From contig CM060833.1 of NCBI GenBank assembly GCA_030762175.1, forward strand, positions 157,415,501 through 157,479,500: a stretch of DNA of 64,000 bases, given 5' to 3'. This DNA comes from Metallyticus violacea. Taxonomy: Eukaryota; Arthropoda; Insecta; Mantodea; Metallyticidae. Under the pieces are notes generated by a model. It worked only from the letters and a program-made list of their open reading frames with translations. It had not been told where the DNA came from and ran no database searches. This document shows, piece by piece, positions 45,583 through 57,095 of this stretch. How positions within the stretch are numbered: the first letter of the stretch is position 1; each line of letters starts with the position of its first letter. The position numbers and the translations under genes were made by a program.

Positions 45583-47100
45583 TATTTATTTATTTATTTA
45601 TTCTGGTAGAGCTTAGGTCATTAAGCCTTTCTTCCGCTCTACCAATCTAATAATAATTACACAAAGCTATACCGACAATATATAATCACAACATTGACAG
45701 TAAAGTTGACAATGCTCATACATATATTGACCAATGTAAAACATGATGTATAGAAATAAATGTATGGTAATACATAAATATGGGCAATGAAAAATATTAA
45801 CTTAAGAAGGAAAAATAAGATAAAAGAACAATAATATATAACAAACACCAGCAATGCCGATTATACATATATCAACCTACGTAAATCCTGAAAGTGGAAA
45901 TAAAGATACAAGCAAAACATAAAATCGAACCCTGACAATACTATGGAGACAGGAACATTTATGACAGTAATAAAATAAAACTTTAAACAATTCTACAGCA
46001 GAGTAAAAATATAAATACATGCATTGTAACAAAAGGAATCTGAATCTAGGGTAATCGATCATTTCTGATAATATTAACCATTTCTTATGAAATGCTCCTA
46101 AAGTTCGGCAATCTCTGACATCCCGGCAATGCATTCCAGAGACGGGCAGTGATGATGAGCAAAGTGATGTACGGTGCAATGTAATAATAGTACGTGCTGG
46201 GATTCAGAACGTGTGTAAGATTATGAGAGGAAGATAAATTTTGAAAACGAGAAGATATGATTTGTTTTATTTACGGACGCTCTTTAACATCTCAGGTCAT
46301 CAGCGTCCCATTCAATTCAGGGCCTGAAACGGCCGACAAATTTTGCTCAGAGGCCTCTTCATTGAGGCTTGAGGTTCTTTTTCGTGCCGTAAATGTACAT
46401 GAGACCACGGGTTTACTTCCCTTCCGAAGGAAGCCATACTTTCATCGACCCTGGCCGGATTTGAATCTTCTTGGGTTTAGAAGGCAAGTATGGTTATCAC
46501 TACACCACCAGGACCGACTAAAACCGAAAACGAGAAGATAGATAAGATGGTGAAGATGTATGGATAATTTTGAAAATTAGTGTCAGGCAATGAAAGTTTC
46601 TTCGGTCTTTCAGGCGGAACCGAGACAGCATATCGAGGGAGGGTGTTACTGATCGAACAGACGCACATCGCAGATGTAACGTATGCATTTATTATGAACA
46701 CGCTGTAAGGTTAGAGTTTAAGTCTGTGAGCAGAAAATCGCAGTAGTCGAAGTGAGGCGTCACCAGGGATTGCGTCAAGATTTTTTTAAGATTCTGAGTA
46801 GGGAAACGTTTAATCTTTTAAACGTATGGGTTAGAGAACTTACTTCCTGCAGATTTCAGCAACATGATTTTCCCCACAGAGATTACTGTCCATAATAACT
46901 GCAAGTTTTTGGCAGAATAAGTGAAGGGAATTGCTGTTTCTATGCATCATTTTAATTAAACTTATTAATGATCAAGAATATGCTGAATATTTTATACTCC
47001 CTTTCTTAGAAGTTAAAGCGTCATCATATGTTACTAGCATTCCTTCAAGGAGGTGCGTTGATTACCCAGAAGAAGAAAAAATTAACAGCTTCGCCCCAAT
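45583..47100 (-). mobile_element. LINE 3' half (non-LTR retrotransposon), decayed
   Basis: Minus strand. The C-terminal end of a reverse transcriptase is readable in several frames: IPFTYSAKNL and VIMDSNLCGENHVAEICRK, then QSLVTPHFDYCDFLLTDLNS, then RFRLKDRRNFHCLTLIFKII and HTSSPSYLSSRF. After the SINE-B insertion, PSLECIAGMSEIAEL follows, matching the WN-LP-----RD-----F end typical of this LINE class. The 3' untranslated part ends in a perfect 8-bp stem (GGTAGAGC at 45605-45612, GCTCTACC at 45636-45643) and a (TTTA)n tail at 45583-45602. The catalytic FxDD box lies upstream and is absent. The clade (CR1/Jockey-like) is uncertain. Confidence 0.8.
46258..46525 (-). repeat. SINE-B copy inside the LINE, perfect TSD
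   Basis: Tail, body and head ending CCACCAGGACCGAC. GAAAACGAGAAGATA is identical at 46243-46257 and 46526-46540, a 15-bp target-site duplication. Small deletions lie in the body (GGGTCCCGTGTCGTAC region) and in the spacer before the head. Confidence 0.95.
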
Positions 47101-47465
47101 GGCGATTAAATATTCTTTTTGCTCTTTTGGTTCAGTTATAATCTAAACATCCCATTATGGTGTTTGATCTGAACGGAAGCATAGCTGGGAGACCGCTATG
47201 GTCTCTCTTTCAAACTTCTTCTCTCCCAAATGAATAATCTACACTTTGAAACCACTGTCCGCATTACAGAAAAACACATCATTTGAGTCGTGTTGATTTG
47301 GAACGTTTTATTTAAAATTCTTTGGCTTGTGACCTCTCAATCTGAAGTATAAAGTCAAGGTGTCGCATTTTGTAAGATGACTTCTTCTTAAACACCAATT
47401 TTAGATGTTCTCATTCTCATTTCTTAGATCTCTCATACAAAACAATTGCAGAACTGTCTGAACTA

Positions 47466-47496
<31 letters not shown>

Positions 47497-47896
47497 GAAG
47501 CACGAAAATTATAACACAAAAATGCTTTGAAATGCATGCATACTTTAACATCTGATCATTATCGCCCTCAATGCACTTACTGGATGTTACAACCACACTG
47601 TTATTATGTATTTCAGAGATTATACAAAGCAATTTGAGGTAGGGGATCTATGGCCTTCAACTTTTTATTATATGACATTAAGTTTCTAAAGGATAATTAA
47701 GCCAGTGATTAATGAAGCTTCCATTCGAAATAATACAATAATGGACGAAAGTTGTGGAGAGCATCTCTTTGGCGCAGTCAGAGTGATACTAGCATGATAA
47801 AGACTGATCATTGTTATCGAGTTCGAGTGTTGTTTATTACTTTTTTGTGTGTCATATGTACGAGCACACTTCATTTTGAATTAAAATAAAAAAAAA
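47101..47896. other. No gene seen; (TTA)n at 47466-47496
   Basis: AT-rich with one microsatellite. The upstream end of the LINE may extend slightly past 47100. Confidence 0.5.
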
Positions 47897-47980
47897 TGCC
47901 TACTCCGGAAGGACCCAGAATGTACACTCTTCAAAACAATAGTCCGCCGCCTTATCCATTAGGCCACACAGTCATGTGAA
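47897..47980 (-). pseudogene. tRNA-Arg-like pseudogene or SINE head
   Basis: Minus strand: GTGTGGCCTAATGGATAAGGCG matches the D-arm/A-box region of arginine tRNAs, followed by a disrupted anticodon arm and a mutated T-arm, TTCTGGGTCCTTCCGGAG. It cannot fold as a full tRNA. Confidence 0.5.
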
Positions 47981-47991
47981 CAGTTCCAGAC

Positions 47992-48145
47992 CAGTGGTGT
48001 CTAATTACTGTTAACCTAAAGGCCATAAAATTATTTATTATCAGACAGCGACCGCATCCTAAACTAATTAACCACTTTCAAGAGTATTTTAAATATTAGA
48101 ACGTACATGAACGAGTAGACATTTAATGCGACAGATGGCTAAACA
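47992..48145 (+). mobile_element. hAT-type element, 5' fragment
   Basis: Starts CAGTGGTGTCTAATTACTG and follows the first ~150 bases of the complete copy at 48154, ending after GCGACAGATGG. The remainder is missing; the complete copy begins 8 bp later. Confidence 0.8.
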
Positions 48146-48153
48146 CTCTAGGG

Positions 48154-48827
48154 CAGTGGTGTCCAATTATTTTTAACCTGAGAGCTATAAAAGTATTTAC
48201 TATCAGACGGCGGCCGCATCCTAAATTAATTAGCTATTTTCAACAGTATTTTAAATATTAGAACGTACATGAAGGAGCACACATTTAATGCGACAGATAA
48301 CGATCGGGCATCAGTAACCAGGTTAGATTTCCGTTGTTGCAACACGTAAAATGTACAAAATAGAACAGAGGTAGCTTCTGTACCGATTCTTAACAAGGTG
48401 GAGAATGTATCTCACGTAAGTAGGCACTTACATTGTTGCAATTTCCCGCCCAAAGTCGTACATATTAGGAAAACGTTCATTGGAAAGAAGTCTAAAGATT
48501 TCAAACACTTTTTCCTTCCTGTTTTGAAGGAAAAATCTCCACGTCTTTTATGATTAATTCTAATAAGGAATGACATAGTAATGTGAACCTTATAGTAACA
48601 GTTGTTTGTCACAACAATATTGTTGCAGGTGTTCGTTCAGTGAAGCTGTTAAACTGCAGTATGGCTATACGCAGAAATGCACAACTTTATACTGCAGTAT
48701 CACTAACGAGAAAATTTATAAGTTAATCGTAATTTTAGAGGAAAGTACAGGCTTTTTTATTAGTCTACTATTGTTTGGGGCAGGGTACGCGTCATAAGGA
48801 TCGTCGGGCCGCCTTTGGACAGCCCTG
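48154..48827 (+). mobile_element. Non-autonomous hAT-type element, complete copy
   Basis: The 674-bp element has termini CAGTGGTGTCCAATTA and (inverted) CAGGGCTGTCCAAAGG. Flanking 8-mers CTCTAGGG (48146-48153) and CTCTAGAC (48828-48835) share six positions, as expected for an old 8-bp hAT target duplication. There is no transposase frame. It closely matches 14521-15164, including GTAGCTTCTGTACCGATTC and GAGAATGTATCTCACGTAAG. Confidence 0.85.
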
Positions 48828-48835
48828 CTCTAGAC

Positions 48836-49639
48836 TAAGTCAAATAACTGAATAAATCTGTTAGCGTTATTCTGTACTCCATGGTCATTTAATTAATTTA
48901 AGATTTTAGAGGTGTTTATCCCACTAAATCTTGAAAACGTTAATGACGAGCTATTGGAACCAATTGCATGACAAATGTTTATCCCATTAAACTTATCAGT
49001 CTCTTAACAAACTTCTTTACCACCGAATAACTCCTTGATATTAATATTCTTCGTGAACCATAGAGTTCCTATCTCAAATTGTTTGTTAGCATCTCTCTAC
49101 AATCTCTGAAATTATTGCAGTGTATTTCATGAACGCCCGGTATTTTGATTGCCTATTATTCATGTATTTTTCTCCCTAGTTGTCTTATAAAATTTTACAA
49201 ACATTTTTGATTATCCTTTGCAGCTTGCTGACCTTACGCCCTAATAGCGACAATAACTTGGACTGAAGTACTGTTTACATTACATCCGCAGTCTTCTAAG
49301 TTTCTCATTCTATTAGCATCCATCATTCACTTCGATTTCGAACTGACGAAAAAGATCTGCTGTGAACTGAATAGAAATGAACTAGGCGGGCAATGAATGA
49401 ATTTTTGGGAGTCTCTATAAACAGAAATTAAAGAACAACAAGATTAATTGTCATCTCTTCTGCTATTTGAATCCACGACATGACATTCAAGCAAGCTCGT
49501 TTTAAGTTTTAGGTTTGCGTTACGATTGGCTCCTAGAGGTTATCAGAAAGGTGGGGAGTTTGTTGTTCCCAGAATTGTTTAAAGTCCGTAGATTATATGT
49601 CGGACTTTGATGTCCAATGGAAAACAACAGGTTATTTTA
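48836..49639. other. No gene seen
   Basis: AT-rich. 48910-49040 is weakly similar to 35590-35780. Confidence 0.5.
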
Positions 49640-49711
49640 ATGCGTATCTTGCCAGGACAATTTTTCTTCATTTTAGCAGCGTCTTCTTGTGCTTTACGCT
49701 GTCCTAAAATG
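49640..49711 (+). CDS. Possible first coding exon of a secreted protein
   Basis: An ATG at 49640 opens a 24-codon stretch, MRILPGQFFFILAASSCA followed by LRCPKM. It has a basic residue at position 2, a hydrophobic core at about residues 8-15 and small residues suitable for signal peptidase cleavage near 16-18. The last codon abuts GTAAGT (49712-49717), a consensus splice donor, giving a phase-0 intron. Reading through the donor reaches a stop after about 24 more codons. The downstream exon has not been identified. I do not recognise the protein, and a chance match of leader plus donor is quite possible in 64 kb. Confidence 0.32.
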
Positions 49712-50382
49712 GTAAGTAATTGTGTTCCCTTACTTTCTGACAAAGATCCAAGTGTCGATAGTTCGACTCGAGTTGTGGTCCGTTGAACTCCGATAGAATA
49801 CGTAAAGTAAAAGCGCTGACTATGTTAAATTATATTCATTAATATTTTAAGTTCCTGCTGGTATATTAGACATAATTAAAACTATCAAACTTATTTAATG
49901 TAGATTAAATTGCCATCTCAACCTTAGTAATCACAACAGTTCTTCCTCCTCCTTCCTGCGCCTTGTACTCGAGAAAAATTGTCGAAAAAAAAAAAAGTGG
50001 AATTCTAATACTATCTTTCCCAACTTTCTAAGTGTATATAATATTTACATGTATTATATATCTTAAAGTTGAATTTTATGTATTTTATAAAATATGTATA
50101 TTGCATCGTGTATTTTTGCTGGTGGAATGGAAAAGAAGGCCCTGGGGACTCTTGCTATGGTAAATAAATAAACAAGTACATGCTGGAATGCCCTACTCCT
50201 AATTTATGACGCAATAGAATTGAATACCCAAAATCAAACCTAAATGTAATCCACTAAAATGCACATGTGCGCAAAAATGAAAGAGCTATTTTCGCAAATA
50301 TTGCGCAATTGCAACTTCTTAGTTATATGTGGATCAGCGATTGTTTCATTTTATTTATTCCTTTCGAGCAAAACATTTACAG

Positions 50383-50507
50383 GCTATGTCGATGACGTTC
50401 GGGACCAGTTCGGGAACAAGAACTGGTTTTGGTATCTTCGGGGAACAGTGACGTACTCTTGTCACTGTCAATGTGTGGAGGGGCGCTTTGACCTGATGAA
50501 AAGATGA
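50383..50507 (+). CDS. Possible terminal exon, unidentified
   Basis: Preceded by ATTTACAG (50375-50382), a fair splice acceptor. The frame YVDDVRDQFGNKNWFWYLRG continues with TVTYSCHCQCVEGRFDLMKR and a stop at 50505-50507. The segment is clearly less AT-rich than both flanks, and the three closely spaced Cys would suit a secreted protein. Its phase does not fit a direct join to the phase-0 donor at 49712, so at least one further exon would be needed, or the two are unrelated. An A-run follows at 50590-50602. Confidence 0.28.
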
Positions 50508-51391
50508 TCTTGCCGTTTGTTATCTTTTCAAACGATCCTACAATAGGCATAGTTATTTTTTAGTTTTCTTAGTGTACAAGATTAATGCAAAAAAAAAAAA
50601 AACATTGTTTATCGCCTTCCTTTCATTATTCTATGCTTACACTTCGGTTAAGGTTCGTCAGTCATGGATCAACACAGAAATTCTGAGGATTATGATCAAA
50701 CATCGCCAAAATAATGAACCAACATTTCCTTTAACTTCATTTTTTTTTTTTTTGCGCACATTTATAATCTTTAGATTTTCTTTTCATTTGTATTGCTCGT
50801 GGTGGCCTCAATTTGGAGTCCGGAACGCACGTACGGAAAAGAAAAAGCCTTCAATGCTGGTGCAGAATCCTCAAGAACTTGCACCAATTCGGCTTTGATA
50901 TGCGTGGTGTCCACGTCTTCAAGTGGAACGTTAACCACAGCAAGGAGCTGATTGTTTTTGTTATTTCCATGTCAGATGTCAAAGTGATTGATTTCAGATG
51001 GCTATAAAATGTTAACTATAAATCGTATATGGCTGAAATAAAATATTTGCCTACATGAACCTACACACGAGTTTAACGCCTTTTTTTTTTTTTTTTTTTT
51101 TTTTTTTCCTTTTAAACGTGTCTGACTTTCGAAACTATCCTCGTATGCTGTTTATTTACTTATTTTATCTTTTAGTTTTCTTTGCAACAGTTTGCTACCT
51201 ACTTATTTGTATTGCAAGTAGTGTTCGTAGAAACCACAATATATGCAAATGATACAATTAGATTTTTGTTGCGATCTTAAAATAAAACAAAAATCTTAAG
51301 TTTTAATCTCTAATTCAATGGTTTCATACAATTATAACTTCAATTTCCAACAGACAAAGTAAAATGGTCTAAAAATGAAGCAAATTGATGA
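50508..51391. other. No gene identified
   Basis: Poly-T at 51081-51107. Plus frames at 50572-50898 and 50813-51007 (LQCWCRILKNLHQFGFDMRG in part) look protein-like but match nothing I know. Confidence 0.4.
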
Positions 51392-51666
51392 ACGAATGGT
51401 GTTTAACGCCCGTTTTTGCTACAGAGGCACCACAGGCGATGAACACTGGTGATACATGAAATGAAATGATATATTGGGAAAGGATTTTTTAAGGAAGGAA
51501 ACGTTCCAGGCCTAAGTTTAGGGTACCTCCCCGGCATTTGCCGTTTATGAGAACTGAAAACCTGGGAAAAAACCTAAGTCAGGGAGGACGGTCCTGACAG
51601 GATTCAAACCCCAGACCTCCCGCTCACGAGTTCGCGATTTAACGACCTCGGCCACCAGTGGCTGTT
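51392..51666 (-). repeat. SINE-A copy, full length, perfect TSD
   Basis: Tail complement CGAATGGTGTTTAACGCCCG, body and head ending CGGCCACCAGTGGC. AAGCAAATTGATGA is identical at 51378-51391 and 51667-51680, a 14-bp target-site duplication. The poly-T is almost absent. Confidence 0.96.
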
Positions 51667-51943
51667 AAGCAAATTGATGAGGGAAGATACTTTCTGTTTA
51701 ATAAATTTTGCAGAATGCAATTCAATTTTACAAAAAGCTTACGTTCTAAATGCAATTCAGAATAAGAATTGTTTATGGAGGTATTTTATAATCAACTGTG
51801 ATTGATAAATTACATCATTATTAGTTTACGGGCTATATAATAAAATGTATTACTAATGACATCTTAAAATATTTTATCTCCATATTCGATATACCTGGGA
51901 AACAAGTCAAAATCTAAGAGTTGGAACCAAAACATAATAACAC

Positions 51944-52096
51944 GGGTGGCAAAGGTCATTAAGGCACAGGTTCATGAAAGAATCTATGGTTCAAATTCAG
52001 CCAGAACCAACTTTCCTGATTAAAACATAGACCCAAAACACCCTAATTCTAGAGAAGTTTCTTAAATTAAAAGTAATTTGTGATAATCGAAAAACA
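51944..52096 (+). repeat. Decayed SINE-A relic
   Basis: ACGGGTGGCAAAGGTCATTAAGGCAC, GGTTCAAATTCAGCCAGAACC and CTTTCCTGATTAAAAC follow the SINE-A head and early body with many substitutions. The tail cannot be traced. Confidence 0.65.
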
Positions 52097-53939
52097 ATTC
52101 CTTCATTCTGATAATGTAAAGAGAATACGATACCTTCACTGAAAACAAATACATATATTTTGATCAAGGTTCAAATTTTATTAAAATAAAATATTTGTAA
52201 TACAGTTCGCAACACGTATTACAAGCTGCTTTAGAAAAGTTCTTGCACGAAACGTTGGGAGGGCTAGGTGACATAACATGTGATACTTGTTAATAAATGC
52301 TTCAAAGTACATGCCTCGAATTTGTAAGGAAAGGGGTTCAGCACTAGTTCAGATTTTACTCTTTTTATATTCAAATGATGCACTTACAGCTTGTTTAAAG
52401 AATTAGGCTGAATATTTTACTTACTGTTAACAAAGGTCTTTGGGGCGACTACTCACCTGAAACAAAAGAAATACAGACATTACCTTACAGTTACATGGAG
52501 CGCAAACAAAACAATTCCTTGTAGTCAAAAGAATATAAAATGCAAGTTATTATATCCATGAATCTACAAAAATAGAAGAGAAATAAACTTTTAACAGGTA
52601 AATCAAACTAATTAATACGGCCTTACTGTGTGGCTTATACAAAATTTCAGATAGTGAATGGGATGGTTCGATATGACAAAAGCGGGGATTTTTCAGTGAC
52701 ACCCTTCAAACAGATAAACGGGGGTAAGAAACAGGAAAAACACACAAAAAATGAGATATGGTTGAATTATAAGTAAATGCTGGAAAATTTTATAAAAATA
52801 GTAAAAGTCATGGAATTCTTTAACGAGGTTTTGGGTCCAGAGATAATGACGTAATCAAATGCCGCGTCTCTTAAGCAGCAGAGAGAAGATCTTAAAATAA
52901 ACAGTACGATTAGTGGACAAGAAAGTAAAAACAAATAAATATATCAAATAACGTAAAAGAGCATAACATGCACAAAATATAATAATACAAATTAACTAAT
53001 AGTTAAGATAAAAATTATACGTGTTTAAAAAAAACTTCCTTTCGAAAACTGAGAGCCCTAAAGTCCACATGTCACTAACATTAATGAAATGTGCTCTTCA
53101 ATGCAGTCTTACACTTCGTATCAATCCAAAATAACTTGCATACAAGAAATAAATGTTTATAGTAAAAATTCTTACGGATAAGATGAAGTAAGAAACAAGC
53201 CTTTCCAGAAAATTGCAAACCTATCTCATTTCTGTCTGTAAATAGTAAAACATATTTAATTATTTTTCAAGAATACCACTAATGTCAAAATATCCTGTAT
53301 ATATAAGAAGAACAAATAGACATTACACTTAAATAGCCTTTGCAGAACACAAGTTGTTCGAAATATTGGGGAAAATGTGTGACTATTTAAGTGTTTTATT
53401 CATTTCTTGTACTCTAGTTCTTGTTAATTTGGTTACATTGCTCCAAGAATTACTTAATTTTTAATTTTATTATACCTATATATGCATCAAATGTACTGAT
53501 AATATTCTGGATACAATTAGGTAGTGCATTCAAATTTGGAAAGTATTTTGGAGTTGTACAAAAGAGAAATCAAAAGAATGTCCTACAATGCTTTCTTGTG
53601 CCTTGCAAATAGAAATTAGAAAGGTTCGAACCATGAGCTAACAAAAACGTTCAAAATCCTTTCCGTACACATAAGAATATAAGTTACATATAACAATTTG
53701 AACAATATAGCCAATCTCTCATGCTTTCCTTCTGTTGATGAATTAATGAACACCAACCAGCGTAACTGTAATGTAATCTGCATGCATTGTGCATTTATTT
53801 AAATGTGTTCTTGTAGCATTGAAATGTCCTGATTCTAGTTGAAAACCGAATTACTTTAATCTGAGAGTACGGAACCAAATGTAAATGAATTTGAATATAT
53901 ATTTCACACATATATTATATTGTGTTTCTATATTCGATT
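52097..53939. other. No gene seen
   Basis: About 1.8 kb of very AT-rich sequence without recognisable features; a 63-codon frame at 53421-53612 has no known product. Confidence 0.55.
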
Positions 53940-54056
53940 GCAATGAAAATAAATATATTATCTCGTGCTTTGAAATATTCCATCGAAATAAAAATAAATG
54001 TATTATCTTGGGCTTCAAGATATTTTACAGCAATAAAAAGAAATAAGTGCATCAAA
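53940..54056. repeat. 45-bp minisatellite, about 2.5 units
   Basis: GCAATGAAAATAAAT (53940), GAAATAAAAATAAAT (53985) and GCAATAAAAAGAAAT (54030) start units spaced exactly 45 bases apart; TATTATCTCGTGCTT and TATTATCTTGGGCTT correspond inside. Confidence 0.85.
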
Positions 54057-54289
54057 GCTAAGTATATATACCTCTATATTAGTAGATGATGACAATTTCG
54101 CTATCTTAAAAGTCGGGGTCTCAAACGGGCAAGATTTGAGCCAAGCTTGCTCCCCAGTAATTTGCTCCTGGATTGAAGGAGGAAAGAGGAATTCACTTCC
54201 TGTATTTCCGAGCTACGTCATAAACCGCCAATCGCTACATTTTAATTTCGTTGCACATGTGCATTGTACAGTTCTGTTCTATTATCCAA

Positions 54290-54423
54290 CTGCAATAGAG
54301 TACATTCTAACATCAGTAAGAACTTCAGAAAGGTACGTAGATCGACTGACCCTGTACTGCAATAGAGTACATTCTAACATCAGTAAGAACTTCAGAACGG
54401 AACATAGATCGACTGACCCTGCT
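54290..54423. repeat. Tandem duplication, 67-bp unit
   Basis: CTGCAATAGAGTACATTC starts at 54290 and 54357. The two 67-bp units differ at only a few positions (AAAGGTACGTAG versus ACGGAACATAG), so this is a recent direct duplication. Confidence 0.93.
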
Positions 54424-55595
54424 TACGATGTATGGCAACCAGTGCAATCACATTATTAGACTATCTTTGTGTAGTTCATATGCGAATTTCCCTTTACCCC
54501 GGGCTCCGCTAATCACAGCACTGGTCAATTTCTATGTTTGACAGATCTGGCCTTGAGATGGCTGTCTTCAAACATTATTCTGTATGCGAACATAATTCAT
54601 TCCTTGCAAACTGAGCGTTTAATACTATAAGCAGTCAGTTTGAGACAGCACAAGTGGGATTTTGGTCACTATAACAGAAGCCTTTCAATCTCTGTCTGCT
54701 GTTAGTCTCCTCTCAAACGCTTAGAGCGGTTTTAGAAAAGTGTATTAAATATGAAGTTAGATGGAAAAAAGTCTAGTTCAAGACTGGATACTCCAACCAC
54801 TGCAATACCTTGTTTTGTTTGGCTATTTATATAACTATCCTAATTTTAATATGCGAGCCAAGCCTGGAGACTTCATAAAAGAGATTTAATTCTAAGAGGT
54901 AACTCGAAAACGCTCTTGAAGTTTGCATTTTATGTCATACTGTCAGAAACTGATAGGTGCAGTTCCAGGATTGCAGTAGCTACACAGCTTTGCTGGATAC
55001 CTTGTGAACCCCGAGCTATAACAAGCAGGACTTATTTTTGCGTTCAACAGATGACTCATATTTTTGTCCCCAGGGGTACATTGAATACGTCTGCTCTCCC
55101 TCTACCAACGACAGTTCCCTCACTCTTTACTATGCAATAAGGCGAATGTGCTGCCAATACTTCTCTCCCAAGCCGCGTATGTCTGTCCGAGCGCATCCCA
55201 TATAGTACTCAAATAGAGATGGCTCCGTTGTTTATTATGAAAAGGTTAATTAGTCCCTGCAGCTTTAATTTTCTTTCCCAACAGACGCGTTTTAGAAAAC
55301 TCCATTAATCAAACCCTTCCTATATCAGACAACTGTGTAATAAACATAATAATACAAATTATTAACCACAAAGGGTTGTGTGTGATGTTTAATTAGTAAA
55401 GACAGTTGGTCGGTGGACTAGGGGTGAGCGAAACGGATGAGGGTAGTAACATATTGCATTGGCCCCATATTTCTGATGTAGGGAGAGAATTAAACGCATG
55501 GAAAAATGTACTGAGTATGTGCTCAGTGTAATTAGCTATAAGACATTTCAAGAATTAAAAATGTGTTCAGAATGCTTTTCTTTACCAGAATTGTT
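54424..55595. other. No gene seen
   Basis: A 74-codon plus frame at 54916-55140 has no recognisable domain. Confidence 0.5.
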
Positions 55596-56010
55596 GAAGG
55601 TGTTCAATAAGTAAAGCAACGTTCTCTCCCTTTCAGGTTTTATTTTATTTTAGTTTCAAATACATTGGATTGTTGATATTGGGCGAGGGACGGAGGCGGG
55701 AGAATCTGCTTGCAAATCTATGGCTTTGACGAGCTTGTACACCTCCGAGATAGCAGTCTGCAATTCTGTCTCTCAGCGATCTTCGAACTGCGGCTATAAC
55801 TTCGTCATCAACGCCTTATCTCCTCCTGATGATTGCTGAAACATCCACTCTCTAGTGTGGGCGAGGAAAAAAGTTCACCAAAATTCAGTGCTTTCTTCTC
55901 GAGAGCGTAGACTTGAGTGCGGCTTCGCCCTGTCGCTGTCGTGGAGAAACCCAGTCACACTCTTGAGAGAACTGCTTTTCCAACTTCCGAATAGTTATGA
56001 CATATACTGT
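55596..56010 (-). mobile_element. Mariner C-terminal relic (family T)
   Basis: The low-coordinate end, GTTCAATAAGTAAAGCAACG, is the family T terminus. On the minus strand, VDDEVIAAVRRSLRDRIADC followed by YLGGV matches the C-terminal helix region of mariner transposases, and YKLVK is readable one frame over. Upstream, a decayed HSSLRSREES segment may be the region after the second catalytic Asp. No catalytic residue is clearly preserved. Confidence 0.65.
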
Positions 56011-56614
56011 TTTATCACGAGACAACGCATCTATCAAAATAATCCCTTCAGAATAATGTGGCCTTGAGTTTACCGGTTGAGAACATTGTCTTGTCTTGTT
56101 TTTGTTTGGTTCCTCACCCCCACCCCCGCTCTCTCCAGAAGCTGAATGTCTTTAGGTTTCAAGGTGAAGTGATAAATTTGTTTTATCTCCCGTTACAATG
56201 CTGGACAAGTAACTTTTCACTTTCAGACTCATAGCGAGCCTCTGTTCCTAAAGCCCGCCGGTTACGCCTTGAGCCATTGAGCAGGCACTTTTGTTGACAT
56301 ATCAACAGAGATGTTAAGTTTAATGACAATTACCATCATTGCAATGTGCGGCCGGCCGCTCAGAGCGTGGATGAGTGAAATTGCCTCTTTTTGTTCCGAA
56401 AACGACAGTTTTTTCTCCAACAATGGCTTCTCCATAAACTTATCTTAAAAACCTCTAAATTGGTGATGGGCTCATCTGCCATCAAAAGAAATTCAAATTT
56501 GCTCTTTGTTTATCACTTTTCAGAGACTAAATTCAAAAGTGTATTAATAGTAATAAGTTTACATGAACTTAGAACATGAAAAGAAAAACTGATTACTTTC
56601 ATTTTTACGTAGAC

Positions 56615-56738
56615 TTTTTTTTTTTTTTTTTGGATTTGTTTTATTTATGGACGCTCTATAACATCTCAGGTCATCAGCGTCCCATTCAATTCAGGGCGTG
56701 AAACGGCCGACAAATTTTGCTCAGAGGCCTCTTCCTTG
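56615..56738 (-). repeat. SINE-B, 5'-truncated (tail only)
   Basis: Poly-T at 56615-56631, then the tail complement through GAAACGGCCGACAAATTTTG and GAGGCCTCTTC. The body and head are missing. Confidence 0.9.
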
Positions 56739-56884
56739 TTTGTTTGTGTATAAGATTTAAAGGAATAGGCAACTCGCAAGGATATAAATTTAGCTGAATA
56801 GATTTAATTGGAGTAGGAGGAAGGTTCATATTATACTTTATGTAATTTAATATTGTACTAATTGTATACACTATTTATAGTATT

Positions 56885-57085
56885 GTGTTCTTTGGTTGAA
56901 TCAGAGCCGGGTCCCCTAGACATTACAGTAGGTAGCTGCTGATGAACCGGGGACTGGGGGGCTGAGTCAATCAAATTGGAATAAAATGGAGTTAGTACCG
57001 ACTGAAATTGCCAGAAGCACTGATTGTATTAGTTATATTTCAAATTAATGTTTTTTTCTCTCTCTCTCTTTATTTGTGTTCATTT
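56885..57085 (+). repeat. Unclassified repeat R, copy 2
   Basis: Matches the inverse of 39620-39812: GAGCCGGGTCCC, GTAGGTAGCTGCTGATGAAC, GACTGGGGGGCTGAG, CAATCAAATTGGAATAAA, then TTTATTTGTGTTC after a CT repeat at 57057-57069. The hairpin perfect in copy 1 is degraded here. Confidence 0.75.
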
Positions 57086-57095
57086 TGTTAAAAAG

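Noticed and set aside
45657..46179. Hydrophobic minus frames as membrane proteins
   Set aside because: They fall in the 3' part of a decayed LINE and its untranslated region; AT-rich sequence gives Phe/Leu/Ile/Tyr-rich frames by chance.
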